Assembly (NCBI RefSeq): GCF_004011695.2
Contig: NC_082409.1
Location: 1,612,001 to 1,676,000, forward strand
DNA: 64,000 nt
Direction of reading: 5' to 3'
DNA from: Ascochyta rabiei
Taxonomy: Eukaryota > Ascomycota > Dothideomycetes > Pleosporales > Didymellaceae
The position numbers and the translations under genes are program-made. The notes below the pieces were generated by a model, which was given only the letters and a program-made list of their open reading frames with translations, ran no database searches and had not been told where the DNA came from. Positions 30,053-40,412 of the stretch are shown here, piece after piece. Numbering within the stretch: the first letter of the stretch is position 1; the number at the start of each line of letters is the position of its first letter.

Positions 30053-33000
30053 TTACGATGGCGAGTACGACGGGCTGGTAGGCGACCACTTTGGCGAAGA
30101 AGCCGAGTATGGTGCCGCACCCGGTGACGTGGGAGAGAATTTGGGCGACGTGGGCGAGTACGCTGCATTACCAGTGGGACTTGTAGGAGAGTACTGTGGA
30201 CTAGCTGGGCTATAAGCTGGCGAAGTTGGTGAAGCTGGCGAACGCCTGTCGTTGCTGACACCAAACTGCGGACTTGTCGGACTGTAGGCAGGCGACGTCG
30301 GACTATACGCAGGCGACGTCGGGCTATAGTGAGGTGAAGTTGCACCACGGTGTGCCGGCGAAGTAGGGCTGTAGCTTGGTGAGGTAGGCGAGTACGATGG
30401 AGAGGTCGGCGAGTAGCTCGGTGAAGTTGGGGAATAGGACGGAGAAGTGGGCGATCCGTAAGCCGGCGACGTTGGGGAGTAGCTCGGCGATGTAGGCGAG
30501 TATTGGGGACTGGTAGCGGCATAGCCAGGCGAAGTGGCACCGAAGCGCGGGCTGCTGATGCCTGGCGAAGTTGGCGAGTACCCGGGCGAGGTTGGTGAGT
30601 AGCCTGGAGACGTTGGGCTGGCGCCAGGGTAGCCTGGAGACATCGGAGCGTAGCCTGGGCTTCTGCCTGCCGGGTTGAACGGGCTGAAGCCACCGTTTTC
30701 GAAGTTGGGCTGGTACTCGGTAAGACCACCAGTATCACCACCCGCAGCAGCAAGTGGAGAGAATGAAGCGTCGTAACCGCCCATGCCCATACCTCCTTCG
30801 TATGTTGGGGAACCGAGATCGTACGGTGTAGCCGCACCACTGTCGAGGTAGTTACCAGCAGCTGCAGCACCACCCATAACCTTCGAGTTGTCTTCCACCA
30901 TGGTCAGAAGCATAGCATTATCCATGACAACGTCGAATTCTCCAGTACCCATGGGCGCCAGCTGACCGAGCATAACGTTCTCGGACACACCACGGCAGTC
31001 GTCGAGCTCACCAAAGCCGGCAGCCTCGAGCAAGATTTCAACTGTCTCTTCGAAAGAACAACGCATAAGAGCTCCAGTGTCATTGCGGTTTATGCCGTGA
31101 CGAGTGATGGCCATGAGCAGACCACGTTGCGTCATGATGTCGACAAGAAGGGCCATGTGTCGATGGTTGACATAAGAACCGTCGAAGGACAAGACCATAC
31201 CAAGTTCCTTGAGAAGACCCGCACGAGCTGCTTCAATACCGAGCACACCGAGGATCTCGATGAAAGAGTTACAGTACGTCTTGGTAGGATTGACGCCGTC
31301 GATGGCGAGAACGTCTGCCAAAGCTGTACCAGTAGTATCGAGGACCCACTCATTGCAACGAGGGTCGTTCTTGGAGAGGATCAACGAGCGATCGTCGTTC
31401 TCGGCAACGACCTTCAGCTCTCGAATGAAAGCACGCTCAATACCACGGACACCACGAAGTGTGACATCGTCAAGAAGATGCTTCTCGAGCTTTCGCATCC
31501 ATCGTTCGTCACGCTCATCTTCGTCTTCCTCATCCTTCTGGAGGTTGCCGTCCCAGATGAATCGTACACGAATGATCTGCTCATCCGCATTCTCATCGCT
31601 GAAGATGACAGCCAGGTTGGGCTTGAACTCTTCCTTGATGGTGTTGGCGACTTCTTGAATAGAGATATCCCTGTCCAGCAACTTCTTGCGGTCCAGGACG
31701 ATACGAAGCAGCCACTTGGACTGCGACGCAATGTTGTCCTCATCCTCGCCAAAGATGTAGTAAGAGTCAACCATGTCCTCATCTTGCTCGATCAAAGTCG
31801 ACTTGATCTCTGGGTCATAGTACAGTTCCACAGCGTGCGTAAGCGAACGCAGAGTGGTAAGCTCGATACGAGAGCGAAGAAGCTTAGCAGCCTGCTGATC
31901 TCCGCTAGCGTCCTGTTGCCTAACAAGCATAGATGGCGTCTTGATATTCGCGGCGATGTTGAGAATTTCCTTGAGACGGGGCACACCAAGCGTGACGTTC
32001 TTGGAAGACACACCAGCGAAATGGAAGGTGTTGAGTGTCATCTGCGTGGCAGGTTCGCCAATGGACTGGGCTGCCAGGACACCGACCATCTCACCGGGAG
32101 CAACTGCAGCCTTGAGGAAGCGCTCCTCGAGCTCACCAAGAATGTAGTCCAGCGCCTTCTTGTTCAGGCGATACTCGATGACGAGACGCTTGAACGCAAG
32201 ACGCGATCGTAGATGAGACTTGAACAGATAGGTCGCGCTCTCCTGTGCTTCTCTCGAAATCTCATCATCGCCACGAATGACGACAAGGCGGTCCAGAAGC
32301 TCGCGAACCTTGGTGATGGTCTGGATAGGTTCAAGGTTGCTTCGATCTTGTTGCGGCTTGATACCGAAGCGTGCTTGTGCAGACTCAATCATACGTTGAA
32401 TATTAAGGGGCAGCTGGAATTGCTGGCTGTCGTCGTCTTCAATGAAATCACGAAGGTACTCGCGATCGATCTTGATCTGCTCGAACTCTTCATCGAGGTA
32501 CTGCTGCACCTCGACGTCACCCTGGATTGCTGACGCCACTTCCAATTGGCTGGCTGGAATAGGAGGCTTCGCTGTGTTGACGACGTCAAGCTTGAAGGTC
32601 TTCTCGAACTTCGCTTCTGATGAAGTGATGATATCGAGCTTCTGCTTCTCGATGTGAGCACCATCAAGACCATCCTCACCATACACGAACTCGACAATGT
32701 CGCCCATTGAGTTGCGAACAGTACCATCGTACTTGACCATGACATCCTCAAGCGCCTTAACGAGACGACGCTGGATGTAACCAGTCTCAGCGGTCTTGAC
32801 AGCGGTATCAATAAGACCTTCGCGACCAGCCATGGCGTGGAAGAAGAACTCTGAAGGAGTCAAGCCGCGTAGGTACGAGTTCTCGACGAACCCTCGAGAC
32901 TCTGGCGAGTAGTCATCCTTGGTGAAATGCGGCAGAGTTCGGTACTTGAATCCGAAAGGAATACGCTGACCTTCGACAGCCTGTTGTCCGACGAGAGACA

Positions 33001-35433
33001 CCATCTGTGAGATATTGACAGTGGAACCCTTGGAACCAGAGATGACTGTGTTGACGACGTTGTTGAAATGCTTCAAACTGCTCTGAGCGGCGGTACCACC
33101 ACCCTCACGACCTTCGTTGAGGAACTTCTGGACCTTCGACTCGAAAGTACCGCGAATCGTCATACCCGGCAGAGGCTCAAGCCTGTCCTGAGTAGCTGTG
33201 AGAATGATGTCTTCGACGTCCTTCTTAGCCTTTGCAACGTGCTCGGCAATCTTCTCAGAAGTAGCCGGGTCAGGAATGGCATCACCCACACCCATACTGA
33301 AACCGTGGTGCAACAGCCAGTAGCAAACAATGCGCTGACAAGCGTTGAAAAAGCCCACGGCGTCGAGGGGACTGAGTTCGTTGAAGATGATGTGAATGAC
33401 ACCACCGGCTGTAGCACCAACAACCTTCTTCGTGATTTGTCCGAATATAAGCTGGCCACCCATGATCATCAGACTCTTGTCGGCGATGTCGTTCCATGGC
33501 CCAGGCTTGGAATCGTCGTCAAGCTTGACAATGTTAACCTCCTTCGCCATAGCCATGCTCATAATCTGCTTTCCGGTCCAGAGAGAGCGAGGCTTCAGGA
33601 TCGCAGGCTCCGGAACAATACCGTCCCATTCTGGAACCCACATCATGATGTTCATGACTTGTTCGATAGGCAAGAACTCGTCACGACGGGTCATCTTGTA
33701 AGCACCCAACAGTGTGTCCTGGACGATGCCCATCAGGGGCGAGTTCTTCTGAGGCGACACAATCTGCTTGGGAACCATGCAGAGGTTCTGAACCTCAGCT
33801 CGAGTCTCATCGCTCTGGGGGACGTGAAGATTCATCTCGTCACCATCGAAATCGGCGTTGTAAGGAGATGTGACAGACAGGTTGAGACGGAAAGTCGAGT
33901 ATGGCATGACCTTGACGCGGTGACCCATCATAGACTCCTTGTGCAGCGAGGGCTGACGGTTGAAGATGATGACGTCGTCGTCGTTGATGTGGCGCTCGAC
34001 TTTCCACCCGTACTGCAGTCGCAGATCGTCGAGGTTCTTGTTGTGCTTGAGATCAAGACGTACTCCATCGGCCTTGATCACGTAGTTGGCACCGGGGTGC
34101 TGGTTGGGACCGTTGCGTACCAGTCCAGTCAGTTTGCTGATGTTGAACTTGGTGACGACCTCGGGGTAGGTGAGAGTGCGAGCAATCGAACGTGGTACAC
34201 CGACCTGGTCCAAAGACAGGTTGGGGTCACCTGTGATGACAGTACGTGCGGAGAAGTCGACACGCTTACCCATCAAGTTGCCTCGGAGACGGCCCTCCTT
34301 GCCCTTTAGACGACCACGAATCGTCTTGAGTGGGCGGCCGGACTTCTGCATGGCCTGTGGTACACCGTTTGCGTCGTTGTCCATGTATGTTGCCACATGG
34401 TACTGAAGCAGAGTATCAAACTCAGTAAGAACGTGCTGCGGTGATCCGTCCTGAATACACTGCAAGACACGGCTGTTGGCGCGGATGATATCGCCCAGCT
34501 TGTACGTCAAATCGTCCTCACCGCGCATACCCTGTCCTGTGCCGTCGACGGAAATACTGGGACGAACTGGTGGTGGGGGAACAGGCAGGACGGTCAGAAC
34601 CATCCACTCCGGACGAGCGTAGTCCTTGTTCAGACCGAGCATCTGGAGCGTCTCGTCGGACAGCAGCTTGAAGATGTTGAGTGACGTCTGCGGGGTAATG
34701 ACCTCCTTGCGGTCACCCTGGCCGTCATCCTCTTCCTTCTTCTTCTGTTTCCAAGTGCCAGTGAGCTTGAGACCCTCCTTGCGGATGGTGTCAGGTTGCG
34801 GGTTGCCACAACCGCCATGAGGACGGCGGGCCTTCTTAGGGTCCTCGTCCGTGGTGTCCTGCTCACAGACTCGCCGTGTCCGGGACATGCGCCAAATCTT
34901 GTCAAATCGCCGTTTTGCATCCTTGGTCTTCATAGCTTGATCCCAGTCTGGATGGTTCTAGCAGTGACGGTCAGCACACGAAGTCCAACCGGCTGAAAAG
35001 TTCGTCTTCACGAGGAAGACTTACGGTATCAGCGAGAATCAAGCCACAGCTGTGGCACACTGTCTCAAGAATCTTCTTGATCTTGACGACAAAACCTGCA
35101 TGTGTCAGTAACGTGCTGGCAGATGTTCCAGAGAAGGGAGAACTCACCGACATGGAAGACGGGAGTGGCCAACTCGATGTGGCCAAAATGCCCAGGACAG
35201 ACCTGGATGTCTTCCTTGCACGTCGCGCACGAGTACATGCGGTCGATAGTGCCGAGCTTGGGATCGTTGAGACCCTGTTCACGGGGCTTCTTGTTGTCCT
35301 CGTCCATGGTCTCAGGGTAGATGATGTGCACCACGCTCATAGCCTTGATCTCCTCGGGGGAGAGCAGCCCGAACTGGATCTCCTTGATGGTCCGGAGCGG
35401 ACATTTCGATACTGCTGGCGCGCCAGGCGGCAT
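30053..35433 (-). CDS. RPB1: RNA polymerase II largest subunit Rpb1
   Basis: Three exons on the minus strand, 35433-35148, 35095-35025 and 34957-30053, with introns of 52 and 67 bp, giving 1753 aa. The N terminus has PLRTIKEIQFGLLSPEEIK and the zinc-binding CATCKEDIQVCPGHFGHIEL. The metal-A motif YNADFDGDEMNLHVPQ lies near residue 488. Further landmarks are the funnel and bridge-helix region (FFFHAMAGREGLIDTAVKTA) and GEPATQMTLNTFHFAGVSSKN. The C-terminal domain (from about residue 1550) has 13 YSPTSP hexads but only about four exact YSPTSPS heptads, among degenerate Gly/Ala/Gln-substituted units. The start at 35433 is chosen because it begins the conserved N terminus; the upstream in-frame ATG at 35463 is possible. 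Head to head with SWD1. Confidence 0.98.
30060..30690 (-). repeat. RPB1 C-terminal-domain heptad-coding repeat
   Basis: About 630 bp encoding degenerate YSPTSPx heptads. The number of exact consensus heptads is low compared with yeast. On the DNA level the units are 21-bp direct repeats, clearest at about 30300-30500. Confidence 0.9.
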
Positions 35434-36068
35434 GTTGGCGGTATGGAAGGGAGGTTGCGGCAAGGCGTTTCGCTGGAAATCGTTTTATCGATCTAGGCGG
35501 CCGGGTGGAGGCGTGTGCGGATGGTCACAGCTGGGTGCTCGTCCGCGTATTAGGGGGGGTGTAAAGGTGCCGTAGTAGCTGGTGCGCCTGCTGGCCGCGC
35601 TCGCAGATGGAGCTGGTGCGCCGCGCGCGCTGGAAGTGATGTGGTCGAAGAATAGCGCCCGGGGGCGGAGGCTGCTGGGGCTCGGGGGCTCGCCGGGGTC
35701 GCGCCTGCTGCGGAAGGCGTGCGCGCGCGATTGGAGCTCGCCGGTGCAGTCGGGCGTGCTGGCAGAGGTGGAAGACGCGCTCTGGGGGGGCAGACCGGTC
35801 GCGGAGAGATGGGGGGATGGTGGTGGGAGTGGGTGGGCGTGCAGTCTCAAAGGGCGCCGTCAAAGAGGCAGAAGCGGCGAACGGCGCCAAGCCAGCCACT
35901 AGCGCCGCGGAAATGCTGCTGCTGCCGTCGCAGTCGCAACAACGCGAGCGAGACGAGTCGAGGCAACATCTGCGACGCGTGCTCGGTCCCTCCCCTGCGC
36001 GCATGGACAGCAGCCCCGGCTTCGAAGATGCTGCCAACTGAGCACGCCACTCTGCACCCCGCGCCGCC
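35434..36068. promoter_or_regulatory. Bidirectional promoter region RPB1/SWD1
   Basis: About 635 bp, GC-rich, open in several frames on both strands but without domain content. Shared promoter of two general-transcription genes. Open frames here (35525-36172 minus, 35582-36072 plus) are judged chance products of the high GC content. Confidence 0.55.
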
Positions 36069-37610
36069 ATGAATCTGTCTCTCGTCGACCCCTTCGTCCT
36101 CGCGCAGGACTGCCCCGATGTCATCACCGGCCGTCTGCGTGAGTGCGCTGCATCTGCTGCTCGACTGCACATAGCTCACAACATGCAGGCAGCGGCCACT
36201 CCACGTCCATCCGCTTCAGCCATCGCGGCGACCTGCTTGCCTCGGGACGTGTATGCACACCCTACTACATGGTCCATGCCCCACACTGATATCCTGTAGC
36301 ACGATGGCATCGTCGTCATCTTTGACATTGAGACCAACGGCGTCGCCCGCAAACTGCGCGGCCACACGCGCCAGGTCCAGTCTCTGAGCTGGTCCACCAA
36401 CGACCGCTACCTCCTCAGCGCTGGACAGGACTGGAAATGCGTTCTCTGGGACCTGCAAGATGGCTCCAGAGTGTGCACCGTCCGCTTCGAGGCAGCCATC
36501 TTCATCGCCGAGCTGCACCCCAAAAACCACATGACGTTCGTCGCCGCCTTGTTCGAAGACCAGCCTATCATCGTCGACATGACCGAGCAGGTCCCCGTGA
36601 AGCACCAGATCCCCTCAGCGCCCCGCCGCTCCCAGGTCGAGCGCGACAATGCAACAGAGAAGCAAGCTGCGCAAGACGCCAAACAGACCACCACGATGAC
36701 CCTCTTCACACCCTCTGGAAAGCACGTCATTGCAGGGACAAACAAAGGGTGGATAAACATCATCGACACAGAGACACACGAGGTCAAGTACTCGTATAGA
36801 GTCACCAATAACATCATCGTATACATTCGCCTTACACCGTCCGGGCGAGACATCGTAGTCAATGCAAGCGACAGGATAGTACGGACGCTGCATCTCCCAG
36901 ACTTTAGCGACCCCAAACTCGACTTCGATACGCTCCAGCTCGAAGTCGAGCACAGATTCCAAGATCTGGTGCAGAGACTGTCCTGGAACCATGTCTCCTT
37001 TAGCCCATCTGGCGAGTACGTCACGGCGTCAACTTGGATGAACCATCACATATACGTCTGGGAACGCGGGCAAGGCAGTCTGGTCAAGATCCTGGAAGGC
37101 ACAAAGGAAGAACTATCAGTAGTAGAATGGCATCCTGTACGACCGTTCGTCGCAGCAGTCGGTGTCGACTCCGGTCGTGTCTGGCTCTGGTCCATCCTGC
37201 AGCCCCAGCGCTGGTCGGCCCTTGCGCCCGATTTCGTCGAAGTCGAAGAGAACGTCGAATACATCGAACGAGAAGACGAATTCGACATTCAACCGCTTGA
37301 AGAGTTACACAAGAGGCGACTTGACCAGGAAGATGAAGAAGTCGACGTGCTTACAGTCGACGTCAAAGAACCAGCTGCCGAGTTCGGGACTATGAATGGC
37401 GAGTCGGAATTCATGATGCCTGTAATCCTGGATATCGAGAACAGTGATAGTGAGGACGAGGTGGTCGCAATTGGCGCTGGTCAGTTCAGACGCCGCAGCC
37501 CTGGTGCTGGACGAGAGTGGATGAATGACGATGAGGTGGCCGTCAGTGGAGACGAACGCAGAGCTAACGGCACAGCAGTGCAGAACGGCACGAAGAGACG
37601 ACGAGGTTGA
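36069..37610 (+). CDS. SWD1: COMPASS (Set1 complex) WD40 subunit Swd1 / RbBP5 homologue
   Basis: Three exons, 36069-36138, 36189-36250 and 36300-37610, with introns of 50 and 49 bp, giving 480 aa. Starts MNLSLVDPFVLAQDCPD, then SGHSTSIRFSHRGDLLASGR, DGIVVIFDIETNGVARKLRG and LSAGQDWKCVLWDLQDGS, the hallmark Swd1 WD40 repeats. A further repeat has WMNHHIYVWERGQGSLVKIL and the blade WHPVRPFVAAVGVDSGRVW. An acidic hinge follows (VEVEENVEYIEREDEFD), which in RbBP5 contacts Set1/Ash2-type partners. The C-terminal tail is acidic then basic (KRRRG), a likely nuclear localisation signal. Role: structural subunit for H3K4 methylation. Confidence 0.95.
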
Positions 37611-37939
37611 ACGGCAGAAGTTGAGATACTCATCGCCAAGACAGCCAATATGTTGCAGCTTACATACGGGGAAGACCACATGAAGCGCTGCCTTGCAAGG
37701 ATATGGAAGGCCTACGAAGATACCCAGCCAGCGAAGATGAGTTTGACAAATCCGTCTTCATACAAGCGAACAGATACCCCAAGATCGATCAGTAAAGTCC
37801 ACTTCATACATGCCTGCATCATCATCTATGACCCAACACAATTTTCAAACCTCGTGCCCCACATGTCAGCAAAAAACGCAGATACCCTGCTTCACACTCT
37901 CCCAATCATGGACAATGCAAGCGCAAAAAACAATGGCTT
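37611..37939. other. Intergenic between SWD1 and tRNA-Tyr
   Basis: About 330 bp with no gene seen; SWD1 3' UTR and, on the minus strand at 37925-37930, the T6 run that should terminate the Pol III transcript of the tRNA. Confidence 0.55.
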
Positions 37940-38027
37940 TCTCCGCTCCCAGAATCGAACTAGGGACCTTTCGATAACAATGAAGCTATTACAGTCGAAC
38001 GTGATAAACCAACTACACCAAGCGGAG
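37940..38027 (-). tRNA. tRNA-Tyr (GTA) with 13-nt intron
   Basis: Reading the minus strand, acceptor CTCCGCT pairs with AGCGGAG, with discriminator A at 37940. T arm CCTAG-TTCGATT-CTGGG. The anticodon stem TTCGA pairs with TCGAA; the loop is CT-GTA-A plus an insertion after position 37 (TAGCTTCATTGTT), the standard place for the tRNA-Tyr intron. U33 precedes GTA, which excludes reading the anticodon as TGT (Thr). A run of six T follows on the minus strand. Confidence 0.9.
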
Positions 38028-38381
38028 GAATGCAACTCGAAGGTTGCGCTTGTTAATTGATGGTCATGTGATGAAACAAGTAAAATCTATAGCCGAAATG
38101 TTTTGGAAATTCGACAGCCTAGAAATGGACATAGGTATGCTTTTCGATGCAAGGCAGATCCAAGGTCTATACGAGATTGGTAGTATGGTGGGGTTAGTGC
38201 TGACGGGATTTATGCATGTGGAGGCATTTGTGCACACCTCGCCATATTCCTATGATCTGCACTCGTATAGTGCATGCTCTATTTGATGCACCTGCTCTGC
38301 AAACGTTCAACTACAACCCCATTGCTGCTGTTGAAGAGATTCCCGTTCTGTCTATATTGCAGTTGCAGTTTGGAAACAACT
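38028..38381. other. Intergenic, no gene recognised
   Basis: About 350 bp of AT-rich spacer between tRNA-Tyr and the stop of the aminotransferase gene. The small plus-strand frames (38044-38286, 38216-38413) show no features. Confidence 0.5.
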
Positions 38382-39744
38382 CTACTTCAGCGCTGCAGCG
38401 ATGCGCCCAATAGCCTCACTCACCAGCTCCGCAGGCTGCGTAAACACCAAGCGGAACCAGCCCGGCTGCTCAGCACCCGCGGCATCGCCATCAACTAAGT
38501 ATACTTTCTTCGCCATCAACCGCTCGCGCACTCTGGCTGTGATGCCTACATCATGATCCTGACTCGTGGAGCCTGCGATGTTGATTTTGAACAAGGTGCC
38601 TAGGTTGATCCACACGAAGAAGGCTGCGTTCACGCCGGGAACGTGCTCGATGCCGTGCTTGCGCAGTTCCGTGATGGCATGCGTGTATGCGGCAGACAGG
38701 CGCTTCTTGTTCAGTCTGATGTAGCTCTTGACGTATGCCGCGTCGGATAGGATTTGTACGACTGCGTTCTCGACTAGGGAGGATGGCGCAGAAAAGAGTC
38801 CGCTCGCTCGACATGCTTGGATGAAAGCGGGGTTTGCGGGTGATACTATGGCGCCGAGACGTAGGCCGTTGGCGCCGAAGTCTTTTGATATTCCCCACAA
38901 AACGTGTACGAGTGAGGGGTCGATGATGTCGCTTGGGTCGATGAATAGTACGGACTCGAAAGGCACAGGTGCCGGGCCTGTTTTGTCGACCGTGTTTTTC
39001 CAAATGGTGAGGGCGTAAATCTCGTCGCTGATCAGATGAATCTTGTAGGTTTGGCATAGGCGTAGGAGCGCGATGAGGGTGTCTCTTGAGTAGCAGCGAC
39101 CAAGGGGGTTGTGCGGGTGGCAGAGCATGAGGGCGCGGATTGGAATGCCCTCATCTCTGGATATGAGGAGAGTTTTTTCGTACTCTGAGACGCAGTCGAT
39201 ACCACAAGGATCTACATCGCCGAATGCTACTGGGACGACGTTGACATCGGTTCTCGAGCTAATGTCGTGTAGGAAAGCACGGTAGTACGGTCGTCCGAGC
39301 AAAATACCGTCACCGGGATTCGCAAGGCCCCATGAGCAATGCTCGATTGCAGCGGTCACGCCATTTGCGACGAAGATTTGGTCTGGCAGTAGCTTTTTGG
39401 CAGGCTCGAAGTGGTGGTTCACAAAACTGGCTATAGCCGCTCGCACATTCTTCGATCCGTATGGTCCACTACCATATGTGAACCCTGCAGCTTGGGGATC
39501 CACGAGCTTCTTTGAATTTAGAAAGTCGCGCAGCTCTTCGTGCATGAGCGCATTTTCTGCGAGATCGAGGGAGACATAGCCGTCAGGGTTAGATTCGGGG
39601 TGCCATAGGTTGGAGATGATGTCCCAGATTGCCTGTATCGACGTCAGTCATCTATCTGGAGACAGAAGATATTGAGCGTACATAATCCTTATGGTAGTTG
39701 ACGCTTGATTTGGTTCCACGAGTAGACAACGCAGGAGTGGACAT
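38382..39744 (-). CDS. PLP-dependent class I/II aminotransferase (ACC-synthase-like)
   Basis: Two exons on the minus strand, 39744-39682 and 39632-38382, with a 49-bp intron (GTACGC..ACAG), giving 437 aa. Exon 1 (STPALSTRGTKSSVNYHKDY) continues in phase 0 with AIWDIISNLWHPESNPDGYV, the conserved start of fungal ACC-synthase-like proteins. Fold-type I landmarks are present: GFTYGSGPYGSKNVRAAIA, CHPHNPLGRCYS (N196), LISDEIYALTIW (D224, Y227), SKDFGANGLRLG (Schiff-base K271, R279). Fungal members rarely make ethylene precursors; many act as aminotransferases or C-S lyases in secondary pathways. No biosynthetic neighbours were seen, so the substrate is open. Confidence 0.9.
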
Positions 39745-40412
39745 TCTGTTGGTGGAACCTGTCCGTCAATTGGACCACCGGTGGGTTTTCAGTGCGCTTT
39801 TAGTGCCATATCGGTGTTGCATGCGGGGTCGTAGGGTGTGTAGCTAGTCGAGACCTTGAATCATAGGGACTGATGCTGCTTTCAAAGCATTGCAATCATG
39901 TGCTTGCTGCCCATCTTGATTGATCTTGACGCTTTCCCTGCAAATTACAGTAGCACCTCACAACGTTGACGTCACACCGCGGACGAGGCCAACATAGGCT
40001 CGCTGACTGCTGACCAATCAGAGGGTGATTCGGTATAGACAAATAGGACAGTGACCGTAATGCGCAAATGGGATCTGTGTTGTACTATTCATTTTGTGCT
40101 GATATTGTAGTGTGCAAAGCCAGAGTTCAAGCTTACACGCGTGCCCGCCAGTGTGGAAGTGGAAAATACGCTAGTCAAAGCTTTATCTTGTCTGTCATTC
40201 CTCGCCATCATGAGCACTGGTACCTGCACACATCGGGATTTGGTTTTTTGAGGAGTCACCAACTTTTATGTTCCATTGATATCTATTGAGAAGCCCGCTT
40301 CGCCGATACATCCAGATCATGACTTCGTAAAGAGGGTACTGTCTATCCTCAATCGAGCCGGTTTTCCACCGCACAGGTCAGTACGAGAACGCCGCGCTTT
40401 CGTCAAAAGGTC
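39745..40412. other. Intergenic, no gene recognised
   Basis: About 670 bp covering the aminotransferase promoter and the 3' side of the GT2 gene. One small plus frame (40068-40289) has no recognisable content. Confidence 0.5.

Noticed and set aside
30007..30057. Extra 3' intron in RPB1 starting at GTAAGT over the TAA stop
   Set aside because: It would add at most one or two residues before another stop; the simple TAA ending is preferred.
31097..34309. Long plus-strand open frames (31097-32212 and 33068-34309) opposite RPB1
   Set aside because: They are antisense shadows of a highly conserved, codon-biased gene and contain no domain of their own.
37940..38027. tRNA-Thr (TGT) reading of the minus-strand tRNA
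   Set aside because: It would lack U33; reading GTA gives U33, a 5-bp anticodon stem and the standard Tyr intron position.
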